Origin: Ralstonia pickettii | GTDB taxonomy: Bacteria; Pseudomonadota; Gammaproteobacteria; Burkholderiales; Burkholderiaceae | Reading direction: 5' to 3' | Length of the DNA: 49,007 nucleotides | NCBI RefSeq assembly: GCF_001699815.1 | Contig: NZ_MCGB01000004.1 | Location: forward strand, 1-49,007 | Part shown: one piece after another, positions 37,602-47,705 of the stretch | Position numbering within the stretch: the first letter of the stretch is position 1 | Layout of the letters: the number at the start of each line of letters is the position of its first letter | Translations under genes and position numbers: made by a program | Notes under the pieces: generated by a model | What the model was told of the DNA's origin: nothing | What the model saw: the letters and a program-made list of their open reading frames with translations, nothing else | Database searches by the model: none

Positions 37602-38330
37602 TCAAGCGGCTTGACCGCTCATGACCTGGCGCAGGCCGGCCAGGTCGATCAGTTTGACGTGGCGTTGGCGGATCTGGATGAGACCCGCTTCGGCAAAGCG
37701 CGAGAACAGGCGGCTGACGGTTTCGAGCTTGAGGCCCAGATAGCTGCCCAGCTCTTCGCGGCTCATGCGCAGCACAAATTCGGTTGACGAATAACCCCGC
37801 TGGGCTGAACGCTTCGAGAGGTTGAGCAGGAACGCTGCCAGACGCTCCTCCGCACGCATGGAACCGAGCGTGAGCAGCATCAGATGATCCTGCGAGATCT
37901 CCTTGCTCATGATGCGCAGGAACTGATGCTGCAGCGAAGGCAGCCGACGCGAAAGGTGCTGCAGTTCGTCGTAACGCACCACGCAGACTTCGGTATCTTC
38001 AAGCGCGGTGGCGTCCGACACGTGGCGCATGTCGCCAATGCCATCGAGCCCGACGATTTCGCCTGGCAGGTGAAACCCCGTGATCTGGTGCCGGCCGTCT
38101 TCGAGCGTCAGATGGGTTTTGAGCGTACCGAAACGAATGCCGTAAACCGCTTCCAGCGGCTCCCCCAGCGAATAGAGCGATTGCCCCTTCTTAATGCGGA
38201 TGCGCTCGCCGACCAAGTCGTCCATCTTGCGCACGTCGTCCGAGTTCATTCCCACCGGCAGGCAGATTTGCCCGAGTACACAGGTGGAGCAACGCGAGGC
38301 TTGGTCGGTAAGTGCGATTCGAGTGAACAC
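37602..38330 (-). CDS. fnr: FNR-type oxygen-sensing transcription regulator
   Basis: Crp/Fnr-family regulator, 242 residues. The 4Fe-4S ligands are C14, C17 and C23 near the N-terminus (C-x2-C-x5-C) and C116 in the cyclic-nucleotide-like domain; O2 destroys the cluster and inactivates the protein. The DNA-recognition helix contains LETVSRLFSRF, the E-x-x-S-R pattern that reads TTGAT half-sites. The start is a GTG at 38330 without a clear ribosome binding site. A TATAAT on the minus strand (38394-38389) is a possible -10. It most likely controls ccoI and ccoN here. Confidence 0.94.
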   Translation of the reverse strand: MFTRIALTDQASRCSTCVLGQICLPVGMNSDDVRKMDDLVGERIRIKKGQSLYSLGEPLEAVYGIRFGTLKTHLTLEDGRHQITGFHLPGEIVGLDGIGDMRHVSDATALEDTEVCVVRYDELQHLSRRLPSLQHQFLRIMSKEISQDHLMLLTLGSMRAEERLAAFLLNLSKRSAQRGYSSTEFVLRMSREELGSYLGLKLETVSRLFSRFAEAGLIQIRQRHVKLIDLAGLRQVMSGQAA

Positions 38331-38477
38331 GGGCGGGGGCGAGTTTCGGGAAAGTGAAATGAGTAATTCTTGTGATGCAGCTCAGCTTATTATAACGGCG
38401 ACCTTCTTGTCCTCGGACATTTCCGATGCGGCAAAACGCGTCAATTACGCTTAGTTCGCAACAGTAAAACAAAAACC

Positions 38478-38491
38478 TTGGTCCATATCAA
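38478..38491. promoter_or_regulatory. FNR-like box between fnr and the UreH/TauE-type gene
   Basis: TTGGTCCATATCAA matches TTGAT-N4-ATCAA in 9 of 10 positions. It is 16 nt from the ATG of the rightward gene, too close for class II activation of it, and 148 nt from fnr. Autoregulation of fnr or repression of the rightward gene are both possible. Confidence 0.55.
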
Positions 38492-38506
38492 AAGAGCGTC
38501 AGAAAG

Positions 38507-39250
38507 ATGAGTGCTGCAGCGCTTCTGAGCGTTTTCCTCATCGCATTGCTCGGCGGTGTGCATTGTCTGGCGATGTGCAGCGGGATCGCACTTGCAGCCG
38601 AACGTGGAACTGTGGCGGTACGGGTCGTGTCGCGTCGCCGACTATGGTTCGAGCAGGTCGTCATGCATGCCGGCCGGCTGACCACCTACGCGCTGCTTGG
38701 CGCAATCATGGGTGCGATGGGCGCGACCTTCTGGCGCCAGCAATGGCTGCCGATTCAACGCGGCTTGTTTGCTTTCGCCAGTGTATTGCTAGTCACCTAT
38801 GGGATTTTGCTGCTCGTGCGCTCCGCCGGAGATGCGTGGCGCAGTGTGTGGCTTGAGCGCTTGCTCGGCCGCGTCGCTGGCCGCCTGTCTCGGGGGACTG
38901 CCACACTGGGCGGCACGCTGCAACGTCAGCCGCCGTTGCTACGCCGCTATATCACGGGTATGGCCTGGGGACTGGTGCCGTGCGGCATGGTCTACGGCGC
39001 ATTGGCTGTGGCGTTGCTGGCAGGCAACGCTGCCTCCGGGGCTGTGGTCATGCTCGCCTTTGGTGCAGGTACACTGCCCAACCTGTTGATGATGTCTGGC
39101 TTCGCTGGGTGGCTGCGTGGCTTGTCGCGCCGCCGGTGGGTGCGTGGCGCGGCCGGCATCGCCATTGCGGGGTTCGGGATATGGGGGCTGGTGCACGCGA
39201 TCTGGCTGCCAGAGATGCTCAACGCACACGGATTCTGTCTGGTGCTGTAG
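38507..39250 (+). CDS. UreH-domain / sulfite exporter TauE/SafE-family membrane protein
   Basis: 247 residues with about six membrane helices. The first helix holds GGVHCLAMCSGIALA, a cysteine/histidine motif found in cbb3-linked UreH-type proteins that are thought to handle copper (the CcoI/CycA partners often annotated as sulfite exporter). The GMAWGLVPCGMVYGAL segment with another Cys is also typical. A role in copper supply for the oxidase is inferred from the neighbourhood and the FNR-like box. The gene stands alone on its strand. Confidence 0.83.
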   Translation: MSAAALLSVFLIALLGGVHCLAMCSGIALAAERGTVAVRVVSRRRLWFEQVVMHAGRLTTYALLGAIMGAMGATFWRQQWLPIQRGLFAFASVLLVTYGILLLVRSAGDAWRSVWLERLLGRVAGRLSRGTATLGGTLQRQPPLLRRYITGMAWGLVPCGMVYGALAVALLAGNAASGAVVMLAFGAGTLPNLLMMSGFAGWLRGLSRRRWVRGAAGIAIAGFGIWGLVHAIWLPEMLNAHGFCLVL

Positions 39251-39736
39251 TCGTTTAAAGCACGCGTAAATCGCCATCCGGCCTTGGATGGGAGGCTAGA
39301 TCATCTTCCCGGTTGCGGCGCCGCTGGAAATTGCCCTACAATCAATAGCAATTCGATTCGCCACCCGCGTAAATCAACAATCCCAAGCGCGGCGCCAAGC
39401 GATGCCTTCCAGCGGTAGTGTCACCCTGGACAGTCGATTCGGGCGGACTGCCGTTTTTCTTGGTAGTCGTCCGGTGCAGTATCCGTCCACATGGCGGCGG
39501 AAGAAATTGCCCTTGTGGTGCCTGACCGGCACCGGATCAACTCGCTCCTCCGGCCCTTACTTTGCGGGCATAGCCACTGCGTTTCGGTGCAGGGCCCAAT
39601 TGAATCAATTGGCCTTCGCGCGCGGGCCCGGGCGGGCAATAGCAATCAGAAATGCCGCGAGCGTCGCGGCGGGACGACAAACCTCAAGCGTGACGGCGAC
39701 TGGCCGCGCGCGAGCAATGACGAGCCGCTCAACCCG
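39251..39736 (+). other. 486-bp non-coding gap before scpB
   Basis: No recognisable gene on either strand; open frames here are short and lack family features. A small CCATCC/GGATGG hairpin (about 39275-39292) follows the upstream gene without a T-run. TTGCGG-N18-TACAAT (39313-39342) is a plausible sigma-70 promoter, giving scpB a leader of nearly 390 nt. The 10-mer CGCGTAAATC occurs twice (39263 and 39366). Confidence 0.4.
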
Positions 39737-40579
39737 ATGAATACCCAAGAGGCGAAGATCGTCCTCGAAACCGCGCTGATCTGCGCGCAGGACCCGTTGC
39801 GAGTCAATGACTTGCGCAAGCTGTTCGACGAAGATGTTTCCGCAGACACCATTCGTGTGCTGCTCGAAGAGCTGCGCCAGGACTGGCTGAATCGCGGTGT
39901 CGAACTGGTTGCACTGGCCTCCGGCTGGCGCCTGCAGAGCCGCCCCGAGATGCGTGTGTATCTCGACCGCCTGCACCCGGAAAAACCACCCAAGTACTCG
40001 CGCGCGGTGATGGAGACACTTGCGATCATCGCTTACCGCCAGCCGGTCACGCGCGGCGATATCGAAGACATTCGCGGTGTTACGGTCAACACGCAGGTCA
40101 TCAAGCAGATTGAAGACCGCGGCTGGATCGAAGTCATCGGTCATCGCGACGTGCCTGGTCGCCCTGCGCTGTATGCGACGACCAAGCAGTTTCTCGATGA
40201 CCTTGGCTTGCGCTCGCTGGACGAGCTGCCGCCGCTCGAAGATGCCCGCGCCCAGGCGCAGGCCAGCCTGCTGGAGCAGGGCGCCATTGAGTTCGAGGGC
40301 GGCGCAATTGCGGTGGAAGAGCTGACAGCGTTGGTCAACGACGCGCCGGAGGGCGCGGAAAGCGCAGCGGCTTCGGTGGAGGAACCGGCCGGATCGCCGG
40401 TTGCCGAGGCTTCCGTTGTGGTGGCCGGTGAAACGCCGGCGCAGCCTGAGATCGCGCCGCGCGAGGAACCGGCCCTGGAAACCGAGGCGCAAGCGGTGAG
40501 TGCGACCGAGGTTGCGTCAGGGCCTGAACACAAAACACCGGTCGAGTTGCCAGCAGCTCCCGCCAATGAACATTCGTAA
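39737..40579 (+). CDS. scpB: Segregation and condensation protein B
   Basis: Partner of ScpA and SMC in chromosome condensation. 280 residues: two winged-helix domains in residues 1-170 ([52 protein letters not shown] is the family hallmark), then an acidic, Ala/Glu/Pro-rich low-complexity tail of about 100 residues. The frame is open upstream to 39491 but that part has no family similarity, so the ATG at 39737 is chosen. scpA is not next to it in the window. Confidence 0.94.
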   Translation: MNTQEAKIVLETALICAQDPLRVNDLRKLFDEDVSADTIRVLLEELRQDWLNRGVELVALASGWRLQSRPEMRVYLDRLHPEKPPKYSRAVMETLAIIAYRQPVTRGDIEDIRGVTVNTQVIKQIEDRGWIEVIGHRDVPGRPALYATTKQFLDDLGLRSLDELPPLEDARAQAQASLLEQGAIEFEGGAIAVEELTALVNDAPEGAESAAASVEEPAGSPVAEASVVVAGETPAQPEIAPREEPALETEAQAVSATEVASGPEHKTPVELPAAPANEHS

Positions 40580-40657
40580 TGCCATGCCCGCCGTGCAGTC
40601 GGCGGATGGCTTGAACCCCTAGATTTGAAAGACGTTGTGAGCACCCAGCCAGATTCC

Positions 40658-42454
40658 ATGGATACACGTATGCCGGCCGACGCCGACGCTCAGCCGCCGC
40701 GACAAGACGGCGGTGATGGGACTGAGGCCACCCCTCGCCGCAAGGGATTGCGCCGAGGCTTGCGCAACCTCGTGGCTTCGCGCCGCCAGCAGCAGGATGG
40801 TCGCCCTGAGGGCGAAGCCGCCGATGCGGGTGGTGCAGACGCCGGCCAGCCCGCGCAACCGCGCAAGACCCGCGCGCCACGGGCGCGCAAGCCGAAAGAG
40901 GCGGCTGGTGAGCCGGCGGTAGTTGCTGCAGAAGGTGCTGCGACGGCCGAACAGGCGCCAGCAGAAAACCAGGGCGAGAGACGTGGCCCGCGCGGCCGTT
41001 TCGGTAAGAACCGCCGCCGTCAAGGCGAAGGTCAGCCGCTGGAGCGCGCCGAGCGCAACGACCGTGTGGAAGGTGCTGGCGGTAAGAACACCGGGGGTCG
41101 TGGCAAGTCGCAGAACCGCAACGGCAAACCGCAAGGCAAGGCAGGCGGCGCGAACCAGAATCGCGGGGGCAAGGGGCTGAAGGGAGGCAAGGGCTCTGAA
41201 GACGTCTTCCAATACGTGATTTCCGGGGCGTACGACTCCGAGGCTGACACCGGCGGTGCATCGCAGCCTCCCAAGGCGCGCGAACTGACCTCCGAAGACG
41301 ACGCTCCCAAACTGCACAAAATCCTGGCTGATGCCGGGCTTGGCTCTCGCCGCGACATGGAAGACCTGATCCTGCAAGGGCGCGTCTCCGTGAATGGCCT
41401 GCCGGCTCATATCGGTCAACGCATTCTCGCGACCGACCAGGTGCGCGTGAACGGCAAGCTGATCCAGCGCAAGTTGCCGAACAAGCCGCCGCGCGTGCTG
41501 CTGTATCACAAGCCGTCGGGTGAAATCGTCAGCCAGTCCGATCCGGAAGGTCGTCCGACGGTGTTCGACGCGTTGCCGCGCATGAAGACCGGCAAGTGGG
41601 TCGCCGTCGGCCGCCTCGACTTCAATACCGAGGGCCTGCTGATTTTCACGACCTCCGGCGATATCGCCAACCGGTTCATGCACCCGCGCTATGGTGTTGA
41701 GCGTGAATACGCGGTGCGTACGCTGGGTGAGCTGGCCGAAACTGACCGTCAGAAGCTGTTGCACGGCATCTCGCTCCAGGACGGCGAAGCCAACTTCCTG
41801 CGCTGCGTCGATGGCGGCGGCGAAGGTGTCAACCACTGGTACCACGTCGCCCTGACCGAGGGGCGGAACCGCGAAGTGCGGCGCATGTTTGAGGCGGTCA
41901 ACCTGACCGTGTCGCGGCTGATCCGGACGCGCTATGGCAGCTTCGTACTGCCGCGCGGCCTTAAGCGGGGCCGTTGGCAGGAGGTGTCGGCCGAGGATGT
42001 GCGTACGCTGATGGGCACGCTGGGCATGAAGGTGCCGACGGCGAGTTCTGGCGGTGGGCAAGACCGCCAGGGCAATCGTCGCCGTGGTCCGGCGCCGGTG
42101 CTGATGGGGCCGATGTCCTCTGGTTTTGCGGGGGAAGCCAACTTCCAGTCGCGTGGTATGGGCGTTGAAAACGGTAATCGCGCGCAACCCGCGCAGCGCC
42201 GTCCGTCCAGCCCGCGTCAGCCGGATCCGATGCAGACGTCCATGGGCTACATCAATGTGGGAGGCCCGACCACGCTCACAGCGCGAACTCGTATGGGCGA
42301 TCGTGCGAACGGCCGTGGCGGTGCGGGGGCGGGTGGTGGCATGCGTGATGGCAATCGCGCACCCGGCAACAAGCGCCCCGGAAAGAGCGCTGGCGGCATG
42401 CCGAACGGCAACAAGGCGCCACGCGGTGGTGGCAAACGCGGCGGTAAGCGTTAA
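40658..42454 (+). CDS. rluB: 23S rRNA pseudouridine synthase RluB with long basic tails
   Basis: Converts a helix-90-region uridine of 23S rRNA (E. coli U2605) to pseudouridine. 598 residues from this ATG, about twice E. coli RluB. The core is an S4 RNA-binding domain from about residue 217 ([22 protein letters not shown]) and the catalytic domain with Asp321 in [15 protein letters not shown]. The N-terminal 215 residues and C-terminal 140 are Arg/Gly/Asn-rich and probably disordered RNA-binding tails. Starts at GTG 40637 and TTG 40625 are also possible and would add 7 or 11 residues; no start has a convincing ribosome binding site. Confidence 0.9.
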   Translation: MDTRMPADADAQPPRQDGGDGTEATPRRKGLRRGLRNLVASRRQQQDGRPEGEAADAGGADAGQPAQPRKTRAPRARKPKEAAGEPAVVAAEGAATAEQAPAENQGERRGPRGRFGKNRRRQGEGQPLERAERNDRVEGAGGKNTGGRGKSQNRNGKPQGKAGGANQNRGGKGLKGGKGSEDVFQYVISGAYDSEADTGGASQPPKARELTSEDDAPKLHKILADAGLGSRRDMEDLILQGRVSVNGLPAHIGQRILATDQVRVNGKLIQRKLPNKPPRVLLYHKPSGEIVSQSDPEGRPTVFDALPRMKTGKWVAVGRLDFNTEGLLIFTTSGDIANRFMHPRYGVEREYAVRTLGELAETDRQKLLHGISLQDGEANFLRCVDGGGEGVNHWYHVALTEGRNREVRRMFEAVNLTVSRLIRTRYGSFVLPRGLKRGRWQEVSAEDVRTLMGTLGMKVPTASSGGGQDRQGNRRRGPAPVLMGPMSSGFAGEANFQSRGMGVENGNRAQPAQRRPSSPRQPDPMQTSMGYINVGGPTTLTARTRMGDRANGRGGAGAGGGMRDGNRAPGNKRPGKSAGGMPNGNKAPRGGGKRGGKR

Positions 42455-42460
42455 AAATGC

Positions 42461-42498
42461 GGGCGTTGTGTGCGGCATTCGTCGCAACGCCCCATTTT
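42461..42498 (+). terminator. Candidate terminator after rluB
   Basis: An 8-bp stem GGGCGTTG (42461-42468) and CAACGCCC (42485-42492) with a 16-nt loop is followed by CATTTTG. The T-run is short, so strength is uncertain. Confidence 0.45.
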
Positions 42499-42519
42499 GT
42501 GGCGGCTTCGGGGCAATTT

Positions 42520-42548
42520 TTGCCTTTTGCCTCGAAGCGTATTACAAT
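42520..42548 (+). promoter_or_regulatory. Sigma-70 promoter of rimP-nusA-infB
   Basis: TTGCCT (42520-42525), a 17-bp spacer, and TACAAT (42543-42548): 4/6 and 5/6 matches to the -35 and -10 consensus. Transcription would begin near 42555 and produce a leader of about 105 nt before rimP. Confidence 0.65.
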
Positions 42549-42569
42549 GTGAGTCTAATCAAAAGTCAT

Positions 42570-42628
42570 CCTGCAGAAGATGGGCGAATGATATGGGCGT
42601 TGCGCCCATTTTTTTTTGCTTCAGCAGG
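42570..42628 (+). promoter_or_regulatory. rimP leader: attenuator-like RNA with competing arms
   Basis: The leader holds a strong terminator (ATGGGCG 42593-42599, TTG loop, CGCCCAT 42603-42609, then a run of nine Ts to 42617). A second copy of the 5' arm, ATGGGCG at 42580-42586, can pair with the same 3' arm. An outer helix encloses the whole: CCTGCAGAAG (42570-42579) with CTTCAGCAGG (42619-42628), one central mismatch. rimP starts 33 nt later, so transcription must pass this terminator to reach nusA and infB. This is the layout of a transcription attenuator; what controls it is unknown. Confidence 0.65.
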
Positions 42629-42660
42629 TTGGCCATACCGGGAAATTCTTCAGGAAAAAC

Positions 42661-43149
42661 GTGCATCTGACTGATCTGATTGAGAAAACCCTCACCGCCA
42701 TGGGGTACGAGCTGGTGGAAGTGGAGCGCGCGCCTGCCGGGCTGCTGCGCGTGTATATCGATCAGGCAGAGAACGGCGTCGTCATTGAAGATTGCGAAAA
42801 AGTGAGTCATCAACTCACGCGCGTGTTCGAAGTTGAAAACGTCAACTACGAACGGCTGGAAGTGTCGTCGCCTGGGCTGGACCGCCCGCTACGCACGCTG
42901 GCCGACTTCACGCGCTTCGCCGGCCTTGAGGCCAAGGTGACGCTGCGCTTGCCGGTGGATGGACAGAAGAATTTCACGGGAATCATTCAGGCTCCGACGG
43001 GCGAGCCAGGCCAGGAACGGATCGGCCTTGAGTTTGAGGGCAAGGAAGGCCCTGCGCTGCTGGGATTCACGCTGTCGGAACTCGACCGCGCCCGGCTGGT
43101 GCCCGTGCTGGACTTCAAAGGAAATCGAAACAAAGGGAACAAGCAATGA
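42661..43149 (+). CDS. rimP: Ribosome maturation factor RimP
   Basis: Needed for 30S subunit maturation. 162 residues with the GTG start at 42661 (GTG-His-Leu-Thr-Asp-Leu), preceded by AGGAAA; frames upstream run through the terminator and are not used. The N-domain has [20 protein letters not shown] and the conserved [12 protein letters not shown] motif; the C-terminal Sm-like domain follows. Its stop overlaps the nusA ATG (ATGA), giving coupled translation. Confidence 0.95.
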   Translation: MHLTDLIEKTLTAMGYELVEVERAPAGLLRVYIDQAENGVVIEDCEKVSHQLTRVFEVENVNYERLEVSSPGLDRPLRTLADFTRFAGLEAKVTLRLPVDGQKNFTGIIQAPTGEPGQERIGLEFEGKEGPALLGFTLSELDRARLVPVLDFKGNRNKGNKQ

Positions 43150-44621
43150 GCCGCGAAGTTCTGTTGCTCGTCGATGCGCTTGCGCGCGAAAAAAACGTCG
43201 ACAAGGATGTGGTGTTCGGGGCGCTGGAGGCCGCATTGGCTTCGGCGACCAAGAAGCGCTTTGAAGAAGACGTGGATGTGCGCGTGGCGATCGACCGTGA
43301 GTCGGGCGAACACGAAACCTTCCGTCGCTGGCTCGTCGTTCCCGACGATGCAGGCCTGCAGGAGCCGGACAAGCAGATTCTGCTGTTTGAAGCCAAGGAG
43401 CAGGACGCTGACATCGAGGTCGACGATTTCGTCGAAGAGCAGATCGAATCGGTCGAGTTTGGCCGCATCGGCGCGCAGGCTGCCAAGCAGGTGATCCTGC
43501 AGCGCATCCGCGATGCCGAGCGCGAGCAGATCCTGAACGACTACCTGGATCGTGGCGAGAAGGTCATGACCGGCACGATCAAGCGCGCCGACAAGAAGGG
43601 CCTGATCGTAGAAACCGGTCGCGTCGAGGCGCTGCTGGCCCGCGACCAGATGATCCCGAAGGAAAATCTGCGCACGGGCGACCGTGTCCGCGCGTACATC
43701 CTGAATGTCGACCGTACCGCACGTGGCCCGCAGATCGAGCTTTCGCGCACCTGCCCCGAGTTCCTGATCAAGCTCTTCGAAAACGAAGTGCCGGAAATGG
43801 AACAGGGCCTGCTGGAGATCAAGGCCGCCGCGCGCGATCCGGGCGTGCGTGCGAAAATCGCGGTCGTTGCACATGACAAGCGCATCGACCCGATTGGCAC
43901 TTGCGTCGGCGTGCGCGGCACCCGTGTGACCGCCGTGCGTAACGAAGTTGGTGGCGAAGCTGTAGACATCGTGCTGTGGTCGGAAGACCCGGCGCAGTTT
44001 GTGATTGGTGCGCTGGCGCCGGCACAAGTGCAGTCCATCGTCGTGGACGAGGAAAAGCACAGCATGGACGTGGTGGTCGACGAGGAAAATCTCGCCGTGG
44101 CCATCGGCCGTAGCGGCCAGAACGTTCGCCTGGCGTCGGAATTGACCGGCTGGCAGATCAACATCATGACGCCGGCAGAGTCTGCGCAAAAGCAGGCGGA
44201 AGAAAGCTCCGTCGTTCGCCAGTTGTTCATGGCGAAGCTGGACGTGGACGAAGAGGTTGCCGACATCCTGATCGAGGAGGGCTTCAGCTCGCTCGAGGAA
44301 GTGGCCTACGTGCCGCTGCAGGAAATGCTGGAAATCGAAGCGTTCGACGAAGACACCGTCAATGAGCTGCGTAACCGCGCTCGAGACGTGTTGTTGACGA
44401 TGGAGCTGGCGAAGGAAGAAAGGGTCGAGAAGGTGTCGCAAGACCTGCGCGACCTCGAGGGGCTGACCCCGGAGCTGATCGGCAAGCTGGCCGAGGGGAA
44501 CATCCAGACGCGCGACGACTTGGCCGAGCTGGCCGTGGACGAATTGGTCGAGATGACCGGCGTCGACGAAGAACAAGCCAAGGCGCTGATCATGAAGGCG
44601 CGTGAACACTGGTTTTCGTGA
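43146..44621 (+). CDS. nusA: Transcription elongation/antitermination factor NusA
   Basis: Binds RNA polymerase and controls pausing, termination and antitermination. 491 residues, like E. coli NusA. Order: N-terminal polymerase-binding domain (1-125), S1 domain (about 135-200, [19 protein letters not shown]), two KH domains ([19 protein letters not shown] and [18 protein letters not shown]), and two acidic helix-hairpin-helix repeats at the C-terminus. NusA acting on the terminator in its own operon leader would be a natural feedback loop, but that is inference. Confidence 0.97.
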   Translation: MSREVLLLVDALAREKNVDKDVVFGALEAALASATKKRFEEDVDVRVAIDRESGEHETFRRWLVVPDDAGLQEPDKQILLFEAKEQDADIEVDDFVEEQIESVEFGRIGAQAAKQVILQRIRDAEREQILNDYLDRGEKVMTGTIKRADKKGLIVETGRVEALLARDQMIPKENLRTGDRVRAYILNVDRTARGPQIELSRTCPEFLIKLFENEVPEMEQGLLEIKAAARDPGVRAKIAVVAHDKRIDPIGTCVGVRGTRVTAVRNEVGGEAVDIVLWSEDPAQFVIGALAPAQVQSIVVDEEKHSMDVVVDEENLAVAIGRSGQNVRLASELTGWQINIMTPAESAQKQAEESSVVRQLFMAKLDVDEEVADILIEEGFSSLEEVAYVPLQEMLEIEAFDEDTVNELRNRARDVLLTMELAKEERVEKVSQDLRDLEGLTPELIGKLAEGNIQTRDDLAELAVDELVEMTGVDEEQAKALIMKAREHWFS

Positions 44622-44683
44622 GTCGCATAAACGTTGATCGTTTATCGCAATCCTCACTGAAACCAAGCATCGAAAGGGTTTGA

Positions 44684-47578
44684 ATGGCAAGCACAACAGT
44701 TGCCCAGCTCGCTGGCGAATTGAACCGTAGTGCATCAGCACTGCTGGAACAATTGCAGGCCGCGGGCGTGCAAAAGGCGACGCCGGAAGACGTCATCACC
44801 GAATCGGACAAGACCCGTTTGCTCGACTATCTCAAGCGAGCACACGGCAGCGCCGAGGATGGCGCGCGCAAGAAGATCACGATCACCAAGCGCGAAACCA
44901 GCGAAATCCGCCAGGCGGATGCCACGGGTAAGACGCGTACCGTGCAAGTGGAAGTCAAGAAGAAGCGCGTGCTGGTCAAGCGTGATGAGCCGAACGCGGC
45001 ACTGGCTGAATCGGAAGCGTCTGAGGCTGCGCCGGTGGTCGATGCCGAGGAAGTCGCGCGTCGCGAGGAAGAACATCGTCGCCAGGCCGAATTGCTGGCC
45101 CGTCAGGAAGCCGAGCTCAAGGCGCGCCAGGAGGCGATGGAGCGCGAGGAAGCTGAGAGGCGCGCCCGTCAAGAGGCCGCCGAGGCCGAGCAGAAGCGTC
45201 AGGCTGAACTCGCTGCCAAGAAGGCGGAAGAGGAGGCCGTTGCTGCCCGCGCTGCTGCTGAAGCGTCGGACGAAGCCCCGCGCCGCAAGGCCGAGGAAGA
45301 CGCCGCGCGTCTGGCAACCGAGCGCGAAGCGGCGCAGAAGGCTGCTGACGAGGCGCGCGTCGCTGCCGACAAGATCAAGGCTGAGGAAGACGCTGCGCGT
45401 AAGCGCCGCGAAGCTGCCGAAGCAGAAGCCCGCGCGATCCGCGAGATGATGAGCGCCCCGGCTCGCGTGCTGAAGACGCCCGCCGAGCGCAAGGCTGAAG
45501 AGGTCAAGAAGGCCGAGCAATCGGGCACGCTGCACAAGCCGGTCAAGCCGGCTGGCGAAGCACGTCCGGCAGCAGCCAAGAAGCCGGCAGCTCCGGCACC
45601 GGCTGCTGCACCGGCACCGGGCTCGCCGGCTGGTGACAAGAAGGGCGGCCGTGGCAAGTCAGGCTGGCAGGACGACAACCGTGGTGGCAAGCGTGGTGGT
45701 CTGAAGACTCGCGGCGATACCGGCGGTGGCGCAGACGGCTGGCGCTCCGGCTCCAAGGGCGGCCGCAACCGTCATGGCGACGATAACCGCAATGCCTTCC
45801 AGGCACCGACCGAGCCGGTCGTGCGTGAAGTGCACGTGCCGGAAACCATCTCCGTTGCCGATCTGGCACACAAGATGTCGGTCAAGGCCGCCGAAGTCAT
45901 CAAGCAGATGATGAAGCTCGGCCAGATGGTTACGATCAACCAGGTGCTGGACCAAGAGACCGCGATGATCGTGGTCGAAGAAATGGGTCACCAGGCGGTC
46001 GCAGCCAAGCTGGACGATCCGGAAGCGATGCTGGTTGGGGACGTGCAGGAGCAAACCAACGCGGAAGCCGAAACCCGTCCGCCGGTCGTGACCGTGATGG
46101 GCCACGTCGACCACGGCAAGACCTCGCTGCTGGACTACATCCGTCGCGCCAAGGTTGCGGCGGGCGAAGCCGGCGGCATTACGCAGCATATCGGCGCGTA
46201 TCACGTCGAGACCGATCGCGGCGTTATTACGTTCCTGGACACCCCGGGTCACGAGGCCTTTACGGCCATGCGTGCACGCGGCGCCAAGGCGACCGACATC
46301 GTGATCCTGGTAGTGGCGGCCGACGATGGCGTCATGCCGCAGACGAAGGAAGCCATCGCGCACGCGAAGGCCGCCGGCGTGCCCATCGTGGTGGCGATCA
46401 CCAAGGTCGACAAGCCCGAAGCCAACCCCGACCGTGTCAAGCAGGAGCTGGTGGCTGAGAGCGTGATTCCGGAAGAGTACGGCGGCGATGTGCCGTTCGT
46501 GCCGGTGTCCGCCAAGACTGGCGAAGGTATCGACAGCCTGCTGGAAAACGTGCTGCTGCAAGCCGAAGTGCTGGAACTGAAGGCGCCGGTCAACGCGCCG
46601 GCCAAGGGTCTGGTGGTGGAAGCGCAGTTGGACAAGGGCAAGGGTCCGATCGCTACGGTGCTGGTGCAGAGCGGTACGCTCAAGCGCGGCGACGTGGTGC
46701 TCGCGGGCACGGCCTATGGCCGCGTGCGCGCCATGCTGGACGAAAACGGCAAGCCGGCCAAGGATGCTGGTCCGTCGATCCCGGTGGAAATCCAGGGTCT
46801 GTCGGAAGTGCCGGGTGCCGGTGAAGAAGTGCTGGTGCTGCCGGACGAGCGCAAGGCACGCGAAATCGCGCTGTTCCGCCAAGGCAAGTTCCGCGATGTG
46901 AAGCTGGCACGCCAGCAGGCTGCCAAGCTGGAAAACATGCTGGAACAGATGAGCGAAGGCGACGTGAAGTCGCTGCCGCTGATTATCAAGGCCGACGTGC
47001 AGGGCTCGCAGGAAGCGCTGGTGCATTCGCTCAAGAAGCTGTCGACCGACGAAGTGCGTGTACAGATTGTGCACGCTGCTGTGGGCGGTATCACCGAGTC
47101 GGACGTCAACCTGGCAACCGCGTCGAAGGCCGTCATCATCGGCTTCAACACGCGGGCCGATGCCGGTGCGCGCAAGCTGGCAGAGAACCACGGCATCGAC
47201 ATCCGCTACTACAACATCATCTATGACGCTGTGGACGAGGTGAAGGCGGCGATGTCGGGCATGCTGTCGCCTGAAAAGCGCGAAGAGACGACAGGTCTTG
47301 TCGAGGTGCGCCAGGTCTTCCACGTGCCGAAGGTTGGCGCAGTCGCCGGCTGTATGGTGCTGGACGGTTTCGTCAAGCGCAATTCGCTGGTGCGGGTGCT
47401 GCGTGCGAACGTGGTCATCTTCTCGGGCGAACTCGATTCGCTCAAGCGCTTCAAGGACGACGTGAAGGAAGTGAAGCAAGGCTTCGAGTGCGGCCTGTCG
47501 ATCAAGAACTTCAACGACGTTCAGGAAGGCGATCAGCTCGAGGTCTACGAGATCACTGAGGTGGCGCGTACGCTGTAA
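44684..47578 (+). CDS. infB: Translation initiation factor IF-2
   Basis: GTPase that brings initiator tRNA to the 30S subunit. 964 residues. N-terminal IF2_N domain ([22 protein letters not shown]), a long Ala/Glu/Arg-rich helical linker (about 120-290) and a Gly/Lys/Arg-rich stretch, a second IF2_N-type segment, the G domain ([24 protein letters not shown] as the G4 motif), then domains III and IV for ribosome and fMet-tRNA binding. The ATG follows GAAAGGG. 62 nt after nusA. Confidence 0.97.
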   Translation: MASTTVAQLAGELNRSASALLEQLQAAGVQKATPEDVITESDKTRLLDYLKRAHGSAEDGARKKITITKRETSEIRQADATGKTRTVQVEVKKKRVLVKRDEPNAALAESEASEAAPVVDAEEVARREEEHRRQAELLARQEAELKARQEAMEREEAERRARQEAAEAEQKRQAELAAKKAEEEAVAARAAAEASDEAPRRKAEEDAARLATEREAAQKAADEARVAADKIKAEEDAARKRREAAEAEARAIREMMSAPARVLKTPAERKAEEVKKAEQSGTLHKPVKPAGEARPAAAKKPAAPAPAAAPAPGSPAGDKKGGRGKSGWQDDNRGGKRGGLKTRGDTGGGADGWRSGSKGGRNRHGDDNRNAFQAPTEPVVREVHVPETISVADLAHKMSVKAAEVIKQMMKLGQMVTINQVLDQETAMIVVEEMGHQAVAAKLDDPEAMLVGDVQEQTNAEAETRPPVVTVMGHVDHGKTSLLDYIRRAKVAAGEAGGITQHIGAYHVETDRGVITFLDTPGHEAFTAMRARGAKATDIVILVVAADDGVMPQTKEAIAHAKAAGVPIVVAITKVDKPEANPDRVKQELVAESVIPEEYGGDVPFVPVSAKTGEGIDSLLENVLLQAEVLELKAPVNAPAKGLVVEAQLDKGKGPIATVLVQSGTLKRGDVVLAGTAYGRVRAMLDENGKPAKDAGPSIPVEIQGLSEVPGAGEEVLVLPDERKAREIALFRQGKFRDVKLARQQAAKLENMLEQMSEGDVKSLPLIIKADVQGSQEALVHSLKKLSTDEVRVQIVHAAVGGITESDVNLATASKAVIIGFNTRADAGARKLAENHGIDIRYYNIIYDAVDEVKAAMSGMLSPEKREETTGLVEVRQVFHVPKVGAVAGCMVLDGFVKRNSLVRVLRANVVIFSGELDSLKRFKDDVKEVKQGFECGLSIKNFNDVQEGDQLEVYEITEVARTL

Positions 47579-47628
47579 TACGTTGGCCGGGCGCTGCGGT
47601 GTCCGGCTCGACTTTGCGACGGTGGCCC

Positions 47629-47660
47629 GGGCGCGTCCCGCGCCACCGTTTTGTCTTTTT
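47629..47660 (+). terminator. Terminator-like hairpin between infB and rbfA
   Basis: A perfect 8-bp stem (47629-47636 with 47642-47649) with little loop beyond a 5-nt GC-rich stretch is followed by TTTGTCTTTTT. It lies in the 127-nt infB-rbfA gap, so rbfA and truB are reached by read-through or a further promoter. Confidence 0.6.
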
Positions 47661-47705
47661 GGGCCAGCCGGCGCGTGCTGTCGGCGCCCATGTGAGGAAT
47701 ACTCT

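Noticed and set aside
39263-39375. The 10-mer CGCGTAAATC occurs twice, 103 bp apart
   Set aside because: Only two copies, no symmetry and no regular placement; chance is a sufficient explanation.
42499-42660. Possible metY-type initiator tRNA before rimP, as in E. coli
   Set aside because: No cloverleaf, no CCA-adjacent acceptor stem and the gap is too short; the structure there is a terminator/attenuator.
46395-46420. G4 motif of IF-2 reads TKVD instead of NKxD
   Set aside because: Thr at this place is an accepted (N/T)KxD variant and all other GTPase motifs are intact.
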